A stretch of DNA of 64,000 nucleotides from Cribrihabitans_A pelagius (lineage in GTDB: Bacteria; Pseudomonadota; Alphaproteobacteria; Rhodobacterales; Rhodobacteraceae), in assembly GCF_048820915.1 (NCBI RefSeq), contig NZ_JBMERR010000016.1, positions 1 through 64,000 on the forward strand, written 5' to 3'. The notes beneath the pieces are model-generated. The model searched no databases. It saw nothing but the letters and a program-made list of their open reading frames with translations, and had not been told where the DNA came from. Shown in pieces: positions 43,355 through 51,537 of the stretch. Numbering within the stretch: position 1 is the stretch's first letter; the number at the start of each line of letters is the position of its first letter. A program made the translations under genes and the position numbers.

Positions 43355-44035
43355 ATGCAAAAACCGATCCTTACCCTCGCCGCATCCGCTCTTGCCCTCA
43401 TTGCGGGCCAGGGCCTGGCCGCTACCTCCGCCACGGCCGTGACCGACCTGAACCTGCGCGCAGGCCCCGGCCCCCAGCACGAGGTGATCGGCGTGATCGC
43501 CAAGGACGCCAGCACCGACATCGAGGGCTGCCTGGAAGACAGCAATTGGTGCAAGGTGACCTATGAAGGGACTACCGGCTGGGCTTATGGCGAATACCTG
43601 GGCGGCGCCGCAGCTGAGGCTGAGGTTGAGGCCGAAGTCAATACCTTCGTGCCGGTCGTGTCGAGCCAGTCCACCATCGAGACGGGCACCGTGACCTATG
43701 AGAACGAAGACCACGCAGGCGCAGTGGCCGGCAGCGGCACCTTCGGCGCGGTCGCAGGCGCTCTGGTTGGCGGCCCGGTTGGCGCCGCGGCGGGCGCCAT
43801 CATTGGCGGAACCGCGGGTGCGCTGGCCGAACCGGCCGAAGAAGTGGTGAGCTACGTGCGCACCAACAAGGTCGAGCCGGTCTACCTGGACGGCGAAGTC
43901 GTGACCGGCGTGCAGCTGCCGGAAACCGTGGAGCTGCAGGAGATCCCGGACTCCGAGTACCGCTACGTCTATGTGAACACCCTCCCCGTCCTGGTCGACG
44001 CGGAGAACCGCACCGTGGTTCACATCGTCCGCTAA
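43355..44035 (+). CDS. Exported SH3b and DUF1236 protein with glycine-zipper segment
   Basis: This is a 226-residue envelope protein. A signal peptide (ILTLAASALALIAGQGLA) is followed by a bacterial SH3 domain (VTDLNLRAGPGPQHEVIGVI, with CKVTYEGTTGWAYGEYL). A glycine-zipper stretch (GAVAGALVGGPVGAAAGAII) that may insert in or associate with a membrane follows, and the C-terminus is a DUF1236 unit (YVNTLPVLVDAENRTVVHIV). SH3b domains often bind peptidoglycan; DUF1236 has no known role. The protein is probably periplasmic. It is monocistronic, with a strong terminator 18 bases past its stop. Confidence 0.87.
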   Translation: MQKPILTLAASALALIAGQGLAATSATAVTDLNLRAGPGPQHEVIGVIAKDASTDIEGCLEDSNWCKVTYEGTTGWAYGEYLGGAAAEAEVEAEVNTFVPVVSSQSTIETGTVTYENEDHAGAVAGSGTFGAVAGALVGGPVGAAAGAIIGGTAGALAEPAEEVVSYVRTNKVEPVYLDGEVVTGVQLPETVELQEIPDSEYRYVYVNTLPVLVDAENRTVVHIVR

Positions 44036-44052
44036 CGCGGCTGACAACAGAA

Positions 44053-44078
44053 GGGCAGCGCCAGCGCGCTGCCCTTTT
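44053..44078 (+). terminator. Rho-independent terminator after the SH3 gene
   Basis: GGGCAGCGC (44053-44061) pairs perfectly with GCGCTGCCC (44066-44074), loop CAGC, followed by TTTT. Just after the SH3b gene and before the convergent CoA-ligase gene. Confidence 0.9.
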
Positions 44079-44118
44079 CAATTTTCAGATAACGCCGCCT
44101 TGCCCCCTTGCCGCCACG

Positions 44119-45732
44119 TCAATGCTTGAGGCGGAAGCGCTGGATCTTGCCGGTCTCGGTCTTTGGCAGCGCTTCGGCAAAGACCACCGAGCGCGGGTAT
44201 TTGTAGGGTGCGATGGTGGCCTTCACGTGATCCTGCAGCAGCTTGACGAGTGTGTCCGAGCCCCTGTGCCCCTCTGCCAGAACCACATGCGCTTCGACGA
44301 TCTCGCCCCGCGCCTCGTCCGGCGCACCAATCACCGCGCATTCCGCGACAGCCTCATGCGCGAGCAGCGCCGCCTCGACCTCCGGACCGGCGATGTTGTA
44401 GCCGGCCGAAACGATCATGTCGTCGTTGCGGGCGGCAAAATGCAGATAGCCATCCGCATCCATCACAAAACTGTCGCCGGTGACGTTCCAGCCGTCCTGG
44501 ACATATTCCCCCTGGCGCATGTCCGCGAGGTAACGGCAGCCGGTCGGCCCCTGCACGGCAAGCCGCCCCACCTCGCCGCGCGGCGCCTCCTTGCCGTCCG
44601 CATCCAGCACCTTCACCCGGTAGCCGCTGACCGGCTTGCCGGTACAGGCGGGGCGGTGGTCGTCAAAGCGGTTGGTAATGAAGATATGCAGCATCTCGGT
44701 CGCGCCGATTCCGTCCAGCATCGGCTTGCCGGTCTTGGCGATCCAATCCTCGTAGACTGGCGCGGGCAGCGTCTCCCCGGCCGAGACCGCGGCGCGCAGC
44801 GAGGACAGGTCCGCTCCCTCCTCCATCGCCCGCAGCATCACCCGGTAGGCGGTAGGCGCGGTGAAGCAGACCGTGGCACGGTAGGTCTCGATGATCTCGA
44901 TGAGGTTGGGAGGAGTGGCGCTTTCCAGCAGCGTGGCCGCAGCCCCGAAGCGCAAGGGGAAGATGGCGAGCCCGCCGAGCCCGAAGGTGAAGGCCAGGGG
45001 CGGCGAGCCGACAAAGACATCCTCCGGCTGCACGTCCAGCACCTCGCGGGCGTAGCCATCAGCGATGATCAGCAGGTCGCGATGGAAATGCATCGTCGCC
45101 TTGGGCGATCCGGTGGTGCCGGAGGTGAAGCCCAGAAGCGCCACATCGTCCCGCCCCGTCGGCACTGCCTCGTAGGTCACCGGCTTCTGCAGCGCCAGCC
45201 TGTCCAGTTCGGCATCGTGGTTGGACGTGCCGTCAAAGCCCACCACGGTCTTCAGAAACTTGGAGGTCTTGGCACAGGCGACCAGCTCGTCCTTCAGGCG
45301 GGTATCGCAAAGGGCATGGCTGATTTGCGCCTTGTCGACGATTTTCGCCAGCTCGCCCGCGCGCAGCATCGGCATGGTGTTGACCACCACTGCGCCCGCC
45401 TTGGTCGCCGCCAGCCAGCAGGCCACCATCGCCGGATTGTTGGCCGAGCGGATCAGCACCCGGTTGCCGGGCTTCACGCCCAGATCCTCGCTCAGCGTGC
45501 GCGCCAGCCGGTTGGTCCAGTCGCTCAGCTCCTTGTAGGTGCGGCGGCGGCCGTTGCCGATCAGCGCGGTATGGTCGCCGAACCCCTTGGCAACCATCGC
45601 GTCGGTGAGTTCCACCGCGGCATTGAGGCGCTCGGGGTAGTCGAAGCCTTCGAGCAGGAACTCCGGCCACTGATCCGAAGGCGGCAGGTTGTCGCGGGTG
45701 AAGGTATCCACATGGGCCGATGGTCCCAGCAT
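44119..45732 (-). CDS. 2-aminobenzoate-CoA ligase (benzoate-CoA ligase family)
   Basis: A 537-residue adenylate-forming ligase expected to activate anthranilate to 2-aminobenzoyl-CoA at the cost of ATP. Motif A3 is LLGFTSGTTGSPKATMHFHR, A5 is DGIGATEMLHIF, A8 is the DGWNVTGDSFVMDADGYLHF region with ARNDDMIVSAGYNI, and the A10 catalytic Lys is in LPKTETGKIQRF. The start DTFTRDNLPPSDQWPEFL is typical of the 2-aminobenzoate subgroup. The monooxygenase/reductase gene in the same direction supports anthranilate over benzoate. It starts two bases after the acyl-CoA dehydrogenase stop. Confidence 0.88.
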   Translation of the reverse strand: MLGPSAHVDTFTRDNLPPSDQWPEFLLEGFDYPERLNAAVELTDAMVAKGFGDHTALIGNGRRRTYKELSDWTNRLARTLSEDLGVKPGNRVLIRSANNPAMVACWLAATKAGAVVVNTMPMLRAGELAKIVDKAQISHALCDTRLKDELVACAKTSKFLKTVVGFDGTSNHDAELDRLALQKPVTYEAVPTGRDDVALLGFTSGTTGSPKATMHFHRDLLIIADGYAREVLDVQPEDVFVGSPPLAFTFGLGGLAIFPLRFGAAATLLESATPPNLIEIIETYRATVCFTAPTAYRVMLRAMEEGADLSSLRAAVSAGETLPAPVYEDWIAKTGKPMLDGIGATEMLHIFITNRFDDHRPACTGKPVSGYRVKVLDADGKEAPRGEVGRLAVQGPTGCRYLADMRQGEYVQDGWNVTGDSFVMDADGYLHFAARNDDMIVSAGYNIAGPEVEAALLAHEAVAECAVIGAPDEARGEIVEAHVVLAEGHRGSDTLVKLLQDHVKATIAPYKYPRSVVFAEALPKTETGKIQRFRLKH

Positions 45733-45733
45733 C

Positions 45734-46894
45734 TCATTGCCCTCCCTGAAAGGCGCCCAGCGTCTGCCGGGCTATTACCACCCGCTGCACGTCGGAAGCG
45801 CCTTCGTAGATGCGCAAGGCGCGGATGTCGCGGTACAACTCCTCCACCTTCTGGCCCGAACGCACGCCATCGCCGCCATGCAGCTGCACCGCCTTGTCGA
45901 TCACCTGCTGCGCCTGGTCGGTGGAGAACAGCTTGGCCATTGCCGCCTCGCGGGTGACGCGGGCGGCACCCGTGTCCTTGGCCCAGGCGGCGCGGTAGAC
46001 CAAGAGCGCTGCGGCATCCACATCCAGCGCCATGTCGGCGATATGCCCCTGCACCATCTGCAAGTCGAACAGCGGCGCGCCCTGCACCTGGCGGCTGGAA
46101 ACACGCAACAGCGCCTCGTCCAGCGCGCGGCGGGCAAAGCCCAGCGCCGCGGCGGCCACGGTGGAGCGGAACACATCCAGCACCGACATTGCGATCTTGA
46201 ATCCCGCGCCGGGCTGGCCCAGGAGCGCAGATTTCGGGATCCGGCAATCGGTGAAGCGCAGCGTCGCCAGGGGATGCGGCGCGATCACCTGCTGGCGCTC
46301 CGCCACTTCGAATCCCGGCAGCCCGGCAGGCACGATGAAGGCCGACAGCCCGCGCGCGCCCGGTGCCTCCCCGGTGCGGGCAAACAGCGTGTAGACATCG
46401 GCAATTCCGCCGTTGGAGATCCAGGTCTTCTCGCCGTTCAGCAGGTAGTGCTCACCATCCAGCTCTGCCGTCATGGTCGAGTTCGCGACATCCGAGCCCG
46501 ACTGCGGCTCGGTCAGCGCAAAGGCGGAAATCGCCTTGCCCGCGCGGGTGAGCGGCAGCCATTCGGCCTGCTGGTCAGGCGTGCCAAACAGTGAAATCGC
46601 GCCGGTACCCAGCCCCTGCATGGCAAAGGCAAAATCCGCGAGCCCGTCATGGCGCGCCAGCGTTTCACGGATCAGGCAAAGCGTGCGCACATCCAGGCTC
46701 TCGCCCGCCTCCGCACCGCTGTGCCGGGTCCAGCCAGCCTCGCCCAATGCCGCCACCAGCGACCGGCAGGCGGCATCGGTGTCGGAATGATCGATCCCCG
46801 CAAGCGCGCCCGCGGCCCATTCGTCCAGCTCCGCCGCCAGCGCTCGGTGGCGGTCTTCAAAGAACGGCCAGCTCAGAAAGCTCTTGTCCGCCAT
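45734..46894 (-). CDS. Acyl-CoA dehydrogenase of the anthranilate cluster
   Basis: A 386-residue FAD acyl-CoA dehydrogenase: ISAFALTEPQSGSDVANS and TWISNGGIADVYTLFART are the FAD- and substrate-binding signatures, QLHGGDGVRSGQKVEELYRD and RALRIYEGASDVQRVVIA carry the C-terminal helices, with the catalytic Glu expected in the YEG position. It is likely to take part in beta-oxidation-like processing of the ring-derived CoA esters, in company with the enoyl-CoA hydratase and SDR. It is separated from the hydratase gene by 115 bases that contain an intergenic repeat copy (46935-46966). Confidence 0.88.
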   Translation of the reverse strand: MADKSFLSWPFFEDRHRALAAELDEWAAGALAGIDHSDTDAACRSLVAALGEAGWTRHSGAEAGESLDVRTLCLIRETLARHDGLADFAFAMQGLGTGAISLFGTPDQQAEWLPLTRAGKAISAFALTEPQSGSDVANSTMTAELDGEHYLLNGEKTWISNGGIADVYTLFARTGEAPGARGLSAFIVPAGLPGFEVAERQQVIAPHPLATLRFTDCRIPKSALLGQPGAGFKIAMSVLDVFRSTVAAAALGFARRALDEALLRVSSRQVQGAPLFDLQMVQGHIADMALDVDAAALLVYRAAWAKDTGAARVTREAAMAKLFSTDQAQQVIDKAVQLHGGDGVRSGQKVEELYRDIRALRIYEGASDVQRVVIARQTLGAFQGGQ

Positions 46895-46934
46895 GTCGTC
46901 TTCCTCCCCTTCCGGCCAGGCGACCCGTCCGGGT

Positions 46935-46966
46935 CTTCTTCTGGCCTAAAATATCCCCGCCGGAGG
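46935..46966 (-). repeat. Intergenic repeat copy (GC hairpin plus ATATTTT/GCCAGAAGAAG tail)
   Basis: Read leftward this copy has CCTCCGGCGGGGATATTTT then AGGCCAGAAGAAG. It matches copies at 1318-1378 (same strand), 62670-62697 and 62792-62821 (opposite strand). Upstream of it in its own orientation is a GC-rich inverted repeat (GCGCC with GGGCGC around 46972-46990). Its site inside an otherwise continuous catabolic operon is notable. Confidence 0.65.
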
Positions 46967-47009
46967 CTCCCGCGCCCTCCTCCGGCGCGAAAGCCCTTTA
47001 TGTCACGCC

Positions 47010-47813
47010 TCAGTCGCCCTCGAAGAGCGGTTTTTCCTTCTTCACAAAGGCATGGTAGGCGCGTTCGAAATCCGCGGTCTGCATGCAGATCGCCTGCGCC
47101 TGGGCCTCGGCCTCGATCGCTTGTTCGATCGACATCGACCATTCCTGCGCCAACATGGTCTTGGTCATCATGTGGCCGAAGTTCGGACCGGCCGCGATGC
47201 GCTCGGCCCATTGCCGCGCCTCGCCCGCCAGATCGGCCGCGGGCACCAGCTTGTTGTGAAAGCCCCAGGCGGCGCCTTCTTCGGCGCTCATCGCGCGGCC
47301 GGTATAGAGCAGCTCCGCCGCGCGGCCCTGGCCGATGATGCGGGGCAGGATCGCGCAAGCCCCCATGTCGCAGCCCGCAAGGCCAACGCGGGTGAACAGG
47401 AAGGCGGTTTTCGCTTCCGGCGTCGCAATCCGGATATCCGACGCCATCGCGATGATCGCGCCCGCGCCGACGCAGATGCCGTCGATGGCGGCGATGATAG
47501 GCTTGCCGCAATTTACCATCGCCTTGACCAGATCGCCGGTCATGCGGGTGAAGGCAAGAAGCTCCTTCATGCTCATCTTCGTGAGCGGGCCGATAATGTC
47601 ATGCACATCGCCGCCCGAGGAGAAATTGCCGCCGTTCGATGAAAACACAACCGCCTTCACGCTGTCGTCGTAATGCAGGTCGCGGAACCAGTCGCGCATT
47701 TCGGCGTAGCTGTCGAAAGTCAGCGGGTTCTTGCGCTCGGGCCGGTCCAGCGCGACGGTGGCGATGCCGTCCTCGATGCTGCACAGGAAATGCTTGGTGC
47801 CGGTGTTGCTCAT
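47010..47813 (-). CDS. Enoyl-CoA hydratase/isomerase family protein
   Basis: A 267-residue crotonase-fold protein. The CoA-binding loop and oxyanion hole are seen as VVFSSNGGNFSSGGDVHD and KPIIAAIDGICVGAGAIIAM; the second block IRIATPEAKTAFLFTRVGLAG follows the family pattern. It would hydrate or hydrolyse an unsaturated CoA ester made from 2-aminobenzoyl-CoA after ring reduction. It overlaps the MarR gene by ATGA and ends 115 bases before the dehydrogenase gene. Confidence 0.87.
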   Translation of the reverse strand: MSNTGTKHFLCSIEDGIATVALDRPERKNPLTFDSYAEMRDWFRDLHYDDSVKAVVFSSNGGNFSSGGDVHDIIGPLTKMSMKELLAFTRMTGDLVKAMVNCGKPIIAAIDGICVGAGAIIAMASDIRIATPEAKTAFLFTRVGLAGCDMGACAILPRIIGQGRAAELLYTGRAMSAEEGAAWGFHNKLVPAADLAGEARQWAERIAAGPNFGHMMTKTMLAQEWSMSIEQAIEAEAQAQAICMQTADFERAYHAFVKKEKPLFEGD

Positions 47814-48265
47814 CTGTCCTTTTCCCCCTTGCCGGTCTGGCGTGCGACCGCATCCAATGCAGCGGCCACCCGCTGCGCGTCCTCAAGGCTCACGTCCTGG
47901 AACATCCGGTCGATCCAGGCCTCATGCGCGGCGGCCTGGCGGGTGAATTCCGCCCGACCCTGCCCGGTCAGCTTCACGCGGCTGGCGCGGCGGTCGCCCG
48001 CCACCTTCTCCCGCAGCACGTGGCCGTCCTCCACCAGCCGCTCGACGATGCCCGTGACATTGCCGTTGGAGACCTTCAGCACGCCCGAGAGTTCGCTCAT
48101 CTTCAGCCCGTCTTCGTGCTGCATCAGCGCCGCCATTACGTCAAAGCGCGGCAGTGTGGTGGCGAAGTCCTTGCGCAGGTTCTCGCGGATCTCGCTTTCC
48201 ACCGCGCGGGTTGCCTTCAGCACCTTCAGCCACAGCCGGAGCCTGTCCTTGGATGTATTGCTCAA
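47810..48265 (-). CDS. MarR family regulator of the anthranilate cluster
   Basis: A 151-residue winged-helix regulator: LKVLKATRAVESEIRENLRK, FDVMAALMQHEDGLKMSELS, GVLKVSNGNVTGIVERLVED (recognition helix) and REKVAGDRRASRVKLTGQG (wing). MarR proteins in aromatic-CoA clusters typically respond to an aryl-CoA. It lies in the middle of the operon with ATGA overlaps on both sides, so it is autoregulated if the palindrome at 51383-51408 is its operator. Confidence 0.88.
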   Translation of the reverse strand: MSNTSKDRLRLWLKVLKATRAVESEIRENLRKDFATTLPRFDVMAALMQHEDGLKMSELSGVLKVSNGNVTGIVERLVEDGHVLREKVAGDRRASRVKLTGQGRAEFTRQAAAHEAWIDRMFQDVSLEDAQRVAAALDAVARQTGKGEKDR

Positions 48266-49029
48266 ATCTCACCTCCGGTAACCGGCAGCGCGCTGCCATT
48301 GACCGAGCCCGCGCCCTCGCTTGCCAGCCACAGCGCCGCCGAGGCGACCTCGCCCGGCTGGATGAAGCGGCCCTGCGGGTTGCCCGCGCGCAGGGATTTG
48401 GCGGCCTTTTCCTCGCTCATGCCCGTCTTCTCAACGATGTTGCGGATCGAGCGTTCCAGCAAGGGAGTTTCGATGAAGCCGGGGCAGATCGCGTTGACCG
48501 TAACGCCGGTGCGGGCAAGCTCCACCGCGAGCGCGCGGGTCAGGCCGACCACGCCGTGCTTGGCGGCGCAATAGCCCGAGACATAAGGGTAGCCTTTCAG
48601 CCCCGCAGTGGAGGCAATGGCGATGAGCCGCCCCCAGCCTGCGTCCTTCATGCCCGGCAGGCAGGCTTGCCACAAGTTGAAGACGCCCACCAGGTTCACG
48701 CCAAGCGCCGCTTCGAAATCCTGCGTACTCATCCGCTCGAAAGGCTTCGACGGCGCGGCGCCGGCATTGGCAATGGCGATCTGCACCGGCCCCTGCGCCT
48801 CCGCCGCGCTGGCGATGGCCGCATCAAGGCTCGCGCGGTCGGTGACGTCGCAAACCTCCGCATGGGCGCCGGTCTGGCCTGCGACTTCCTCCAGCGCGTC
48901 CAGCCGGCGGCCAAGGATGGTGACCTTGGCGCCGCCTTCAGCAAACTGCGCCGCAAGCTCGGCCCCGACGCCGGAGCCGCCGCCGGAGATCACCACATGC
49001 CGGCCCGCGATATCGCTACTGCTGCTCAT
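48262..49029 (-). CDS. Short-chain dehydrogenase/reductase of the anthranilate cluster
   Basis: A 255-residue classical SDR. The cofactor motif HVVISGGGSGVGAELAAQF, NAG in IAIANAGAAPS, the catalytic Ser in IAIASTAGLKG, YxxxK as YVSGYCAAKHGVVGL, and the post-catalytic VNAICPGFIETPLL are all present. It presumably oxidises a 3-hydroxyacyl-CoA in the lower pathway. An Asp-type NAD preference is not certain: the strand-2 end is ILGRRLDA, which would suit NADP. It is coupled by ATGA to the genes on both sides. Confidence 0.87.
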   Translation of the reverse strand: MSSSSDIAGRHVVISGGGSGVGAELAAQFAEGGAKVTILGRRLDALEEVAGQTGAHAEVCDVTDRASLDAAIASAAEAQGPVQIAIANAGAAPSKPFERMSTQDFEAALGVNLVGVFNLWQACLPGMKDAGWGRLIAIASTAGLKGYPYVSGYCAAKHGVVGLTRALAVELARTGVTVNAICPGFIETPLLERSIRNIVEKTGMSEEKAAKSLRAGNPQGRFIQPGEVASAALWLASEGAGSVNGSALPVTGGEI

Positions 49030-51320
49030 GCGCGGATCACCTCGGCGTCGCGGTCGGCCAGGCGCCAGGCCTGATCGCGCCCCGCTTCATAGGGCAGCGG
49101 CCAGCTGGCGTGCCGGTCGCCGATGCGGGTGGCCTCATGCAGGGTCCAGTAGGGATCGGCCAGATGGGGCCGCGCGATGGCAACCAGATCGGCCCGACCC
49201 GCCATCAGGATCGAGTTGGCGTGATCGGCCTCGTAGATGTTGCCCACCGCCATGGTGGCGATGCCCGCCTCGTTGCGGATGCGGTCCGAGAAAGGCGTCT
49301 GGAACATGCGCCCATAGACCGGCTTAGCCTCGGTCGTGGTCTGCCCGGCGGAGACGTCGATGATGTCGGCTCCTGCCCCGGTGAAGGCGCGGGCAATCTC
49401 CACCGCGTCCTCCGGCGTCACGCCATCCTCGCCGACCCAGTCGTTGGCGGAGATCCGCACCGACATCGGCTTGCCCACGGGCCAGACCGCGCGCATGGCA
49501 GCGAAAACCTCCAGCGGGTAGCGCAGACGGTTTTCCAGGCTGCCGCCGTATTCGTCCTGCCGCGTGTTGGACACCGGCGAAATGAAGGAGGAAATCAGGT
49601 AGCCGTGTGCTGCGTGCAGCTCGATCATGTCGAAACCCGCGCGTTCGGCCATCAGCGCGGCCGAGGCGAAGTCGTCCGTCACCTGGTCCATGTCCTGCCG
49701 CGTCATCGCGCGCGGCGTGGCGTTCTCCGCCGACCACGGAATTGCGGAGGCCGAAATGATCTCCCAGTTGCCCGAATTCAGCGGCTTGTCCATGCCCTCC
49801 CAGCCCAGGTTGGTCGAGCCCTTGCGGCCCGAATGGCCGATCTGGCAGCAGATCTTCGCGTCGCTTTCATCATGCACGAAGCTGGTGATGCGCTTCCAGG
49901 CGGCTTCATGTTCGGGCGCGTAGAGCCCGGGGCAGCCCGGCGTGATCCGGCCCTCGGCGCTGACGCAGGTCATCTCGGTATAGACCAGCCCGGCGCCGCC
50001 CTTGGCGCGCTCGCCCAGATGCACCAGGTGCCAGTCGGTGGGGCTGCCGTCCTTGGCCTTGTACTGCGCCATGGGCGAGACCACGATACGGTTCTTCAGC
50101 GCCATGCCGCGCAGCTTGAAGGGGGCGAACATCGGCGGGCGCACCGGAGCATCGGCGGGCGCGCCGCTGCGCTGCTGAAACCAGCCTTCCGCCGATTTCA
50201 GCCAGTCCGCATCGCGCAGGCGCAGGTTTTCGTGGCTGATCCGCTGCGAGCGGGTGAGCAGAGAGTAGTTGAACTGCGCCATGTCCATGCCAAGATAGCG
50301 TTCCACCTCCTCGAACCATTCCAGCGAGTTGCGCGCCGCCGATTGCAGGCGCAGCACATCCAGGCGGCGCTCCTCCTGGTAGCGTTCGAAGGCGCGTTCC
50401 AGGGTTGGCTCGGTGGTCAGGAACTCGGCCAGTGCAATGGCGCTGTCAAAGGCCAGCCGGGTGCCCGAGCCGATCGAAAAATGCGCCGTGGCCGAGGCGT
50501 CGCCCAGCAGCACGACATTTTCGTGGTGCCACTTTTCGCAAAGCACACGGGGGAAGTTGATCCATACCGCGGCGCCGCGCAGGTGGGCGGCGTTGGAAAT
50601 CAGCGCATGGCCGCCCAGGTGATCGGCAAAGATCTCCTCGCAGGTGCGGATGATCTCCTCCTTGGACATGCCCTCAAAGCCCCACTTCTCCCAGGTTTCG
50701 GCCGAGCATTCCACGATCACTGTCGCGGTGTCGTCGTCGAACTGGTAGGCGTGGATCCACATCCAGCCATGCTGGGTCTTCTCGAAGATGAAGGTGAAGG
50801 CGTCGTCGAATTTCTGCTGGGTGCCCAGCCAGATGAACTTGCACGGGCGCACGTCGATGTCGGGCTTGAAGTGCTCGGCAAACTCGGTGCGCACGCGGGA
50901 ATTGAGCCCGTCGCAGCCGACCACCACGTCATAGTCCTTCTGGTAGTCCGCGGCAGGCCGGGCTTCGGTCTCGAAGCGCAGATCCACACCCAGTTCGCGG
51001 GCGCGCTCTTGCAGGATCAGCAGCATCTTCTTGCGGCCGATGCCGGCAAAGCCATGCCCGCCCGAAACCACGCGCTCGTGGTTGCGCACCACGGCGATGT
51101 CGTCCCAATAGGCAAAGCTCTCGCGGATCGCTGCGGCGCTGACGGGGTCGTTGGTGCTGAGGTTCTCCAGCGCATCGTCCGACAGCACCACGCCCCAGCC
51201 GAAGGTGTCGTCAGCCTTGTTGCGCTCGATCACCGTGACTTCGGCATCGGGCTGGCGCAATTTTATGGAAATCGCAAAATACAGCCCGGCGGGCCCTCCC
51301 CCTAGACAGGCGATTTTCAT
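49026..51320 (-). CDS. 2-aminobenzoyl-CoA monooxygenase/reductase (FAD hydroxylase fused to OYE)
   Basis: A 764-residue two-domain flavoenzyme. Residues 1 to about 375 form a p-hydroxybenzoate-hydroxylase-type FAD monooxygenase (MKIACLGGGPAGLYFAISIK, VVGCDGLNSRVR, VVLLGDASATAHFSIGSG). From about 395 an Old Yellow Enzyme barrel follows (MFAPFKLRGMALKNRIVVSP, GFDMIELHAAHGYLISSF, ENRLRYPLEVF, MAVGNIYEADHAN). In characterised relatives this fusion hydroxylates and reduces 2-aminobenzoyl-CoA to a non-aromatic product. The ATG at 51320 follows GAGGGAG. It is the first gene of the leftward operon. Salicylyl-CoA 5-hydroxylase is the alternative, but the downstream ligase favours anthranilate. Confidence 0.93.
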   Translation of the reverse strand: MKIACLGGGPAGLYFAISIKLRQPDAEVTVIERNKADDTFGWGVVLSDDALENLSTNDPVSAAAIRESFAYWDDIAVVRNHERVVSGGHGFAGIGRKKMLLILQERARELGVDLRFETEARPAADYQKDYDVVVGCDGLNSRVRTEFAEHFKPDIDVRPCKFIWLGTQQKFDDAFTFIFEKTQHGWMWIHAYQFDDDTATVIVECSAETWEKWGFEGMSKEEIIRTCEEIFADHLGGHALISNAAHLRGAAVWINFPRVLCEKWHHENVVLLGDASATAHFSIGSGTRLAFDSAIALAEFLTTEPTLERAFERYQEERRLDVLRLQSAARNSLEWFEEVERYLGMDMAQFNYSLLTRSQRISHENLRLRDADWLKSAEGWFQQRSGAPADAPVRPPMFAPFKLRGMALKNRIVVSPMAQYKAKDGSPTDWHLVHLGERAKGGAGLVYTEMTCVSAEGRITPGCPGLYAPEHEAAWKRITSFVHDESDAKICCQIGHSGRKGSTNLGWEGMDKPLNSGNWEIISASAIPWSAENATPRAMTRQDMDQVTDDFASAALMAERAGFDMIELHAAHGYLISSFISPVSNTRQDEYGGSLENRLRYPLEVFAAMRAVWPVGKPMSVRISANDWVGEDGVTPEDAVEIARAFTGAGADIIDVSAGQTTTEAKPVYGRMFQTPFSDRIRNEAGIATMAVGNIYEADHANSILMAGRADLVAIARPHLADPYWTLHEATRIGDRHASWPLPYEAGRDQAWRLADRDAEVIRA

Positions 51321-51382
51321 GGCACTCCCTCTCTGCAATCCGCAATTCGCTTGTGGATCAGGATAGGACGGCCGGAAAAAAC

Positions 51383-51408
51383 TTCAAGCTTAAAATTTCA
51401 TGCTTGAA
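51383..51408. promoter_or_regulatory. 26-bp near-perfect palindrome upstream of the anthranilate operon
   Basis: TTCAAGCTTAAAA (51383-51395) is followed directly by TTTCATGCTTGAA (51396-51408), matching its own reverse complement at 11 of 13 positions. It is 63 bases before the monooxygenase/reductase ATG, where a promoter should be. The MarR protein of the operon is the natural candidate to bind it. Assignment is inferred. Confidence 0.75.
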
Positions 51409-51537
51409 ACAAAACAGCCCGCCCCCGGGATGTGCGGGCAGGGGCACGCGGGAAACGGGCCCGCGGCAGCGCCACGGCCCGGCTTATTCGCTTGCAATGC
51501 CATGCCCCCCCTGATCGCACGGGCCGGGGCCAAAAGG

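Noticed and set aside
49110..51305. A 731-residue plus-strand open frame opposite the monooxygenase/reductase gene
   Set aside because: Shadow of a high-GC gene; the minus strand has complete FAD and OYE motifs over the same bases.
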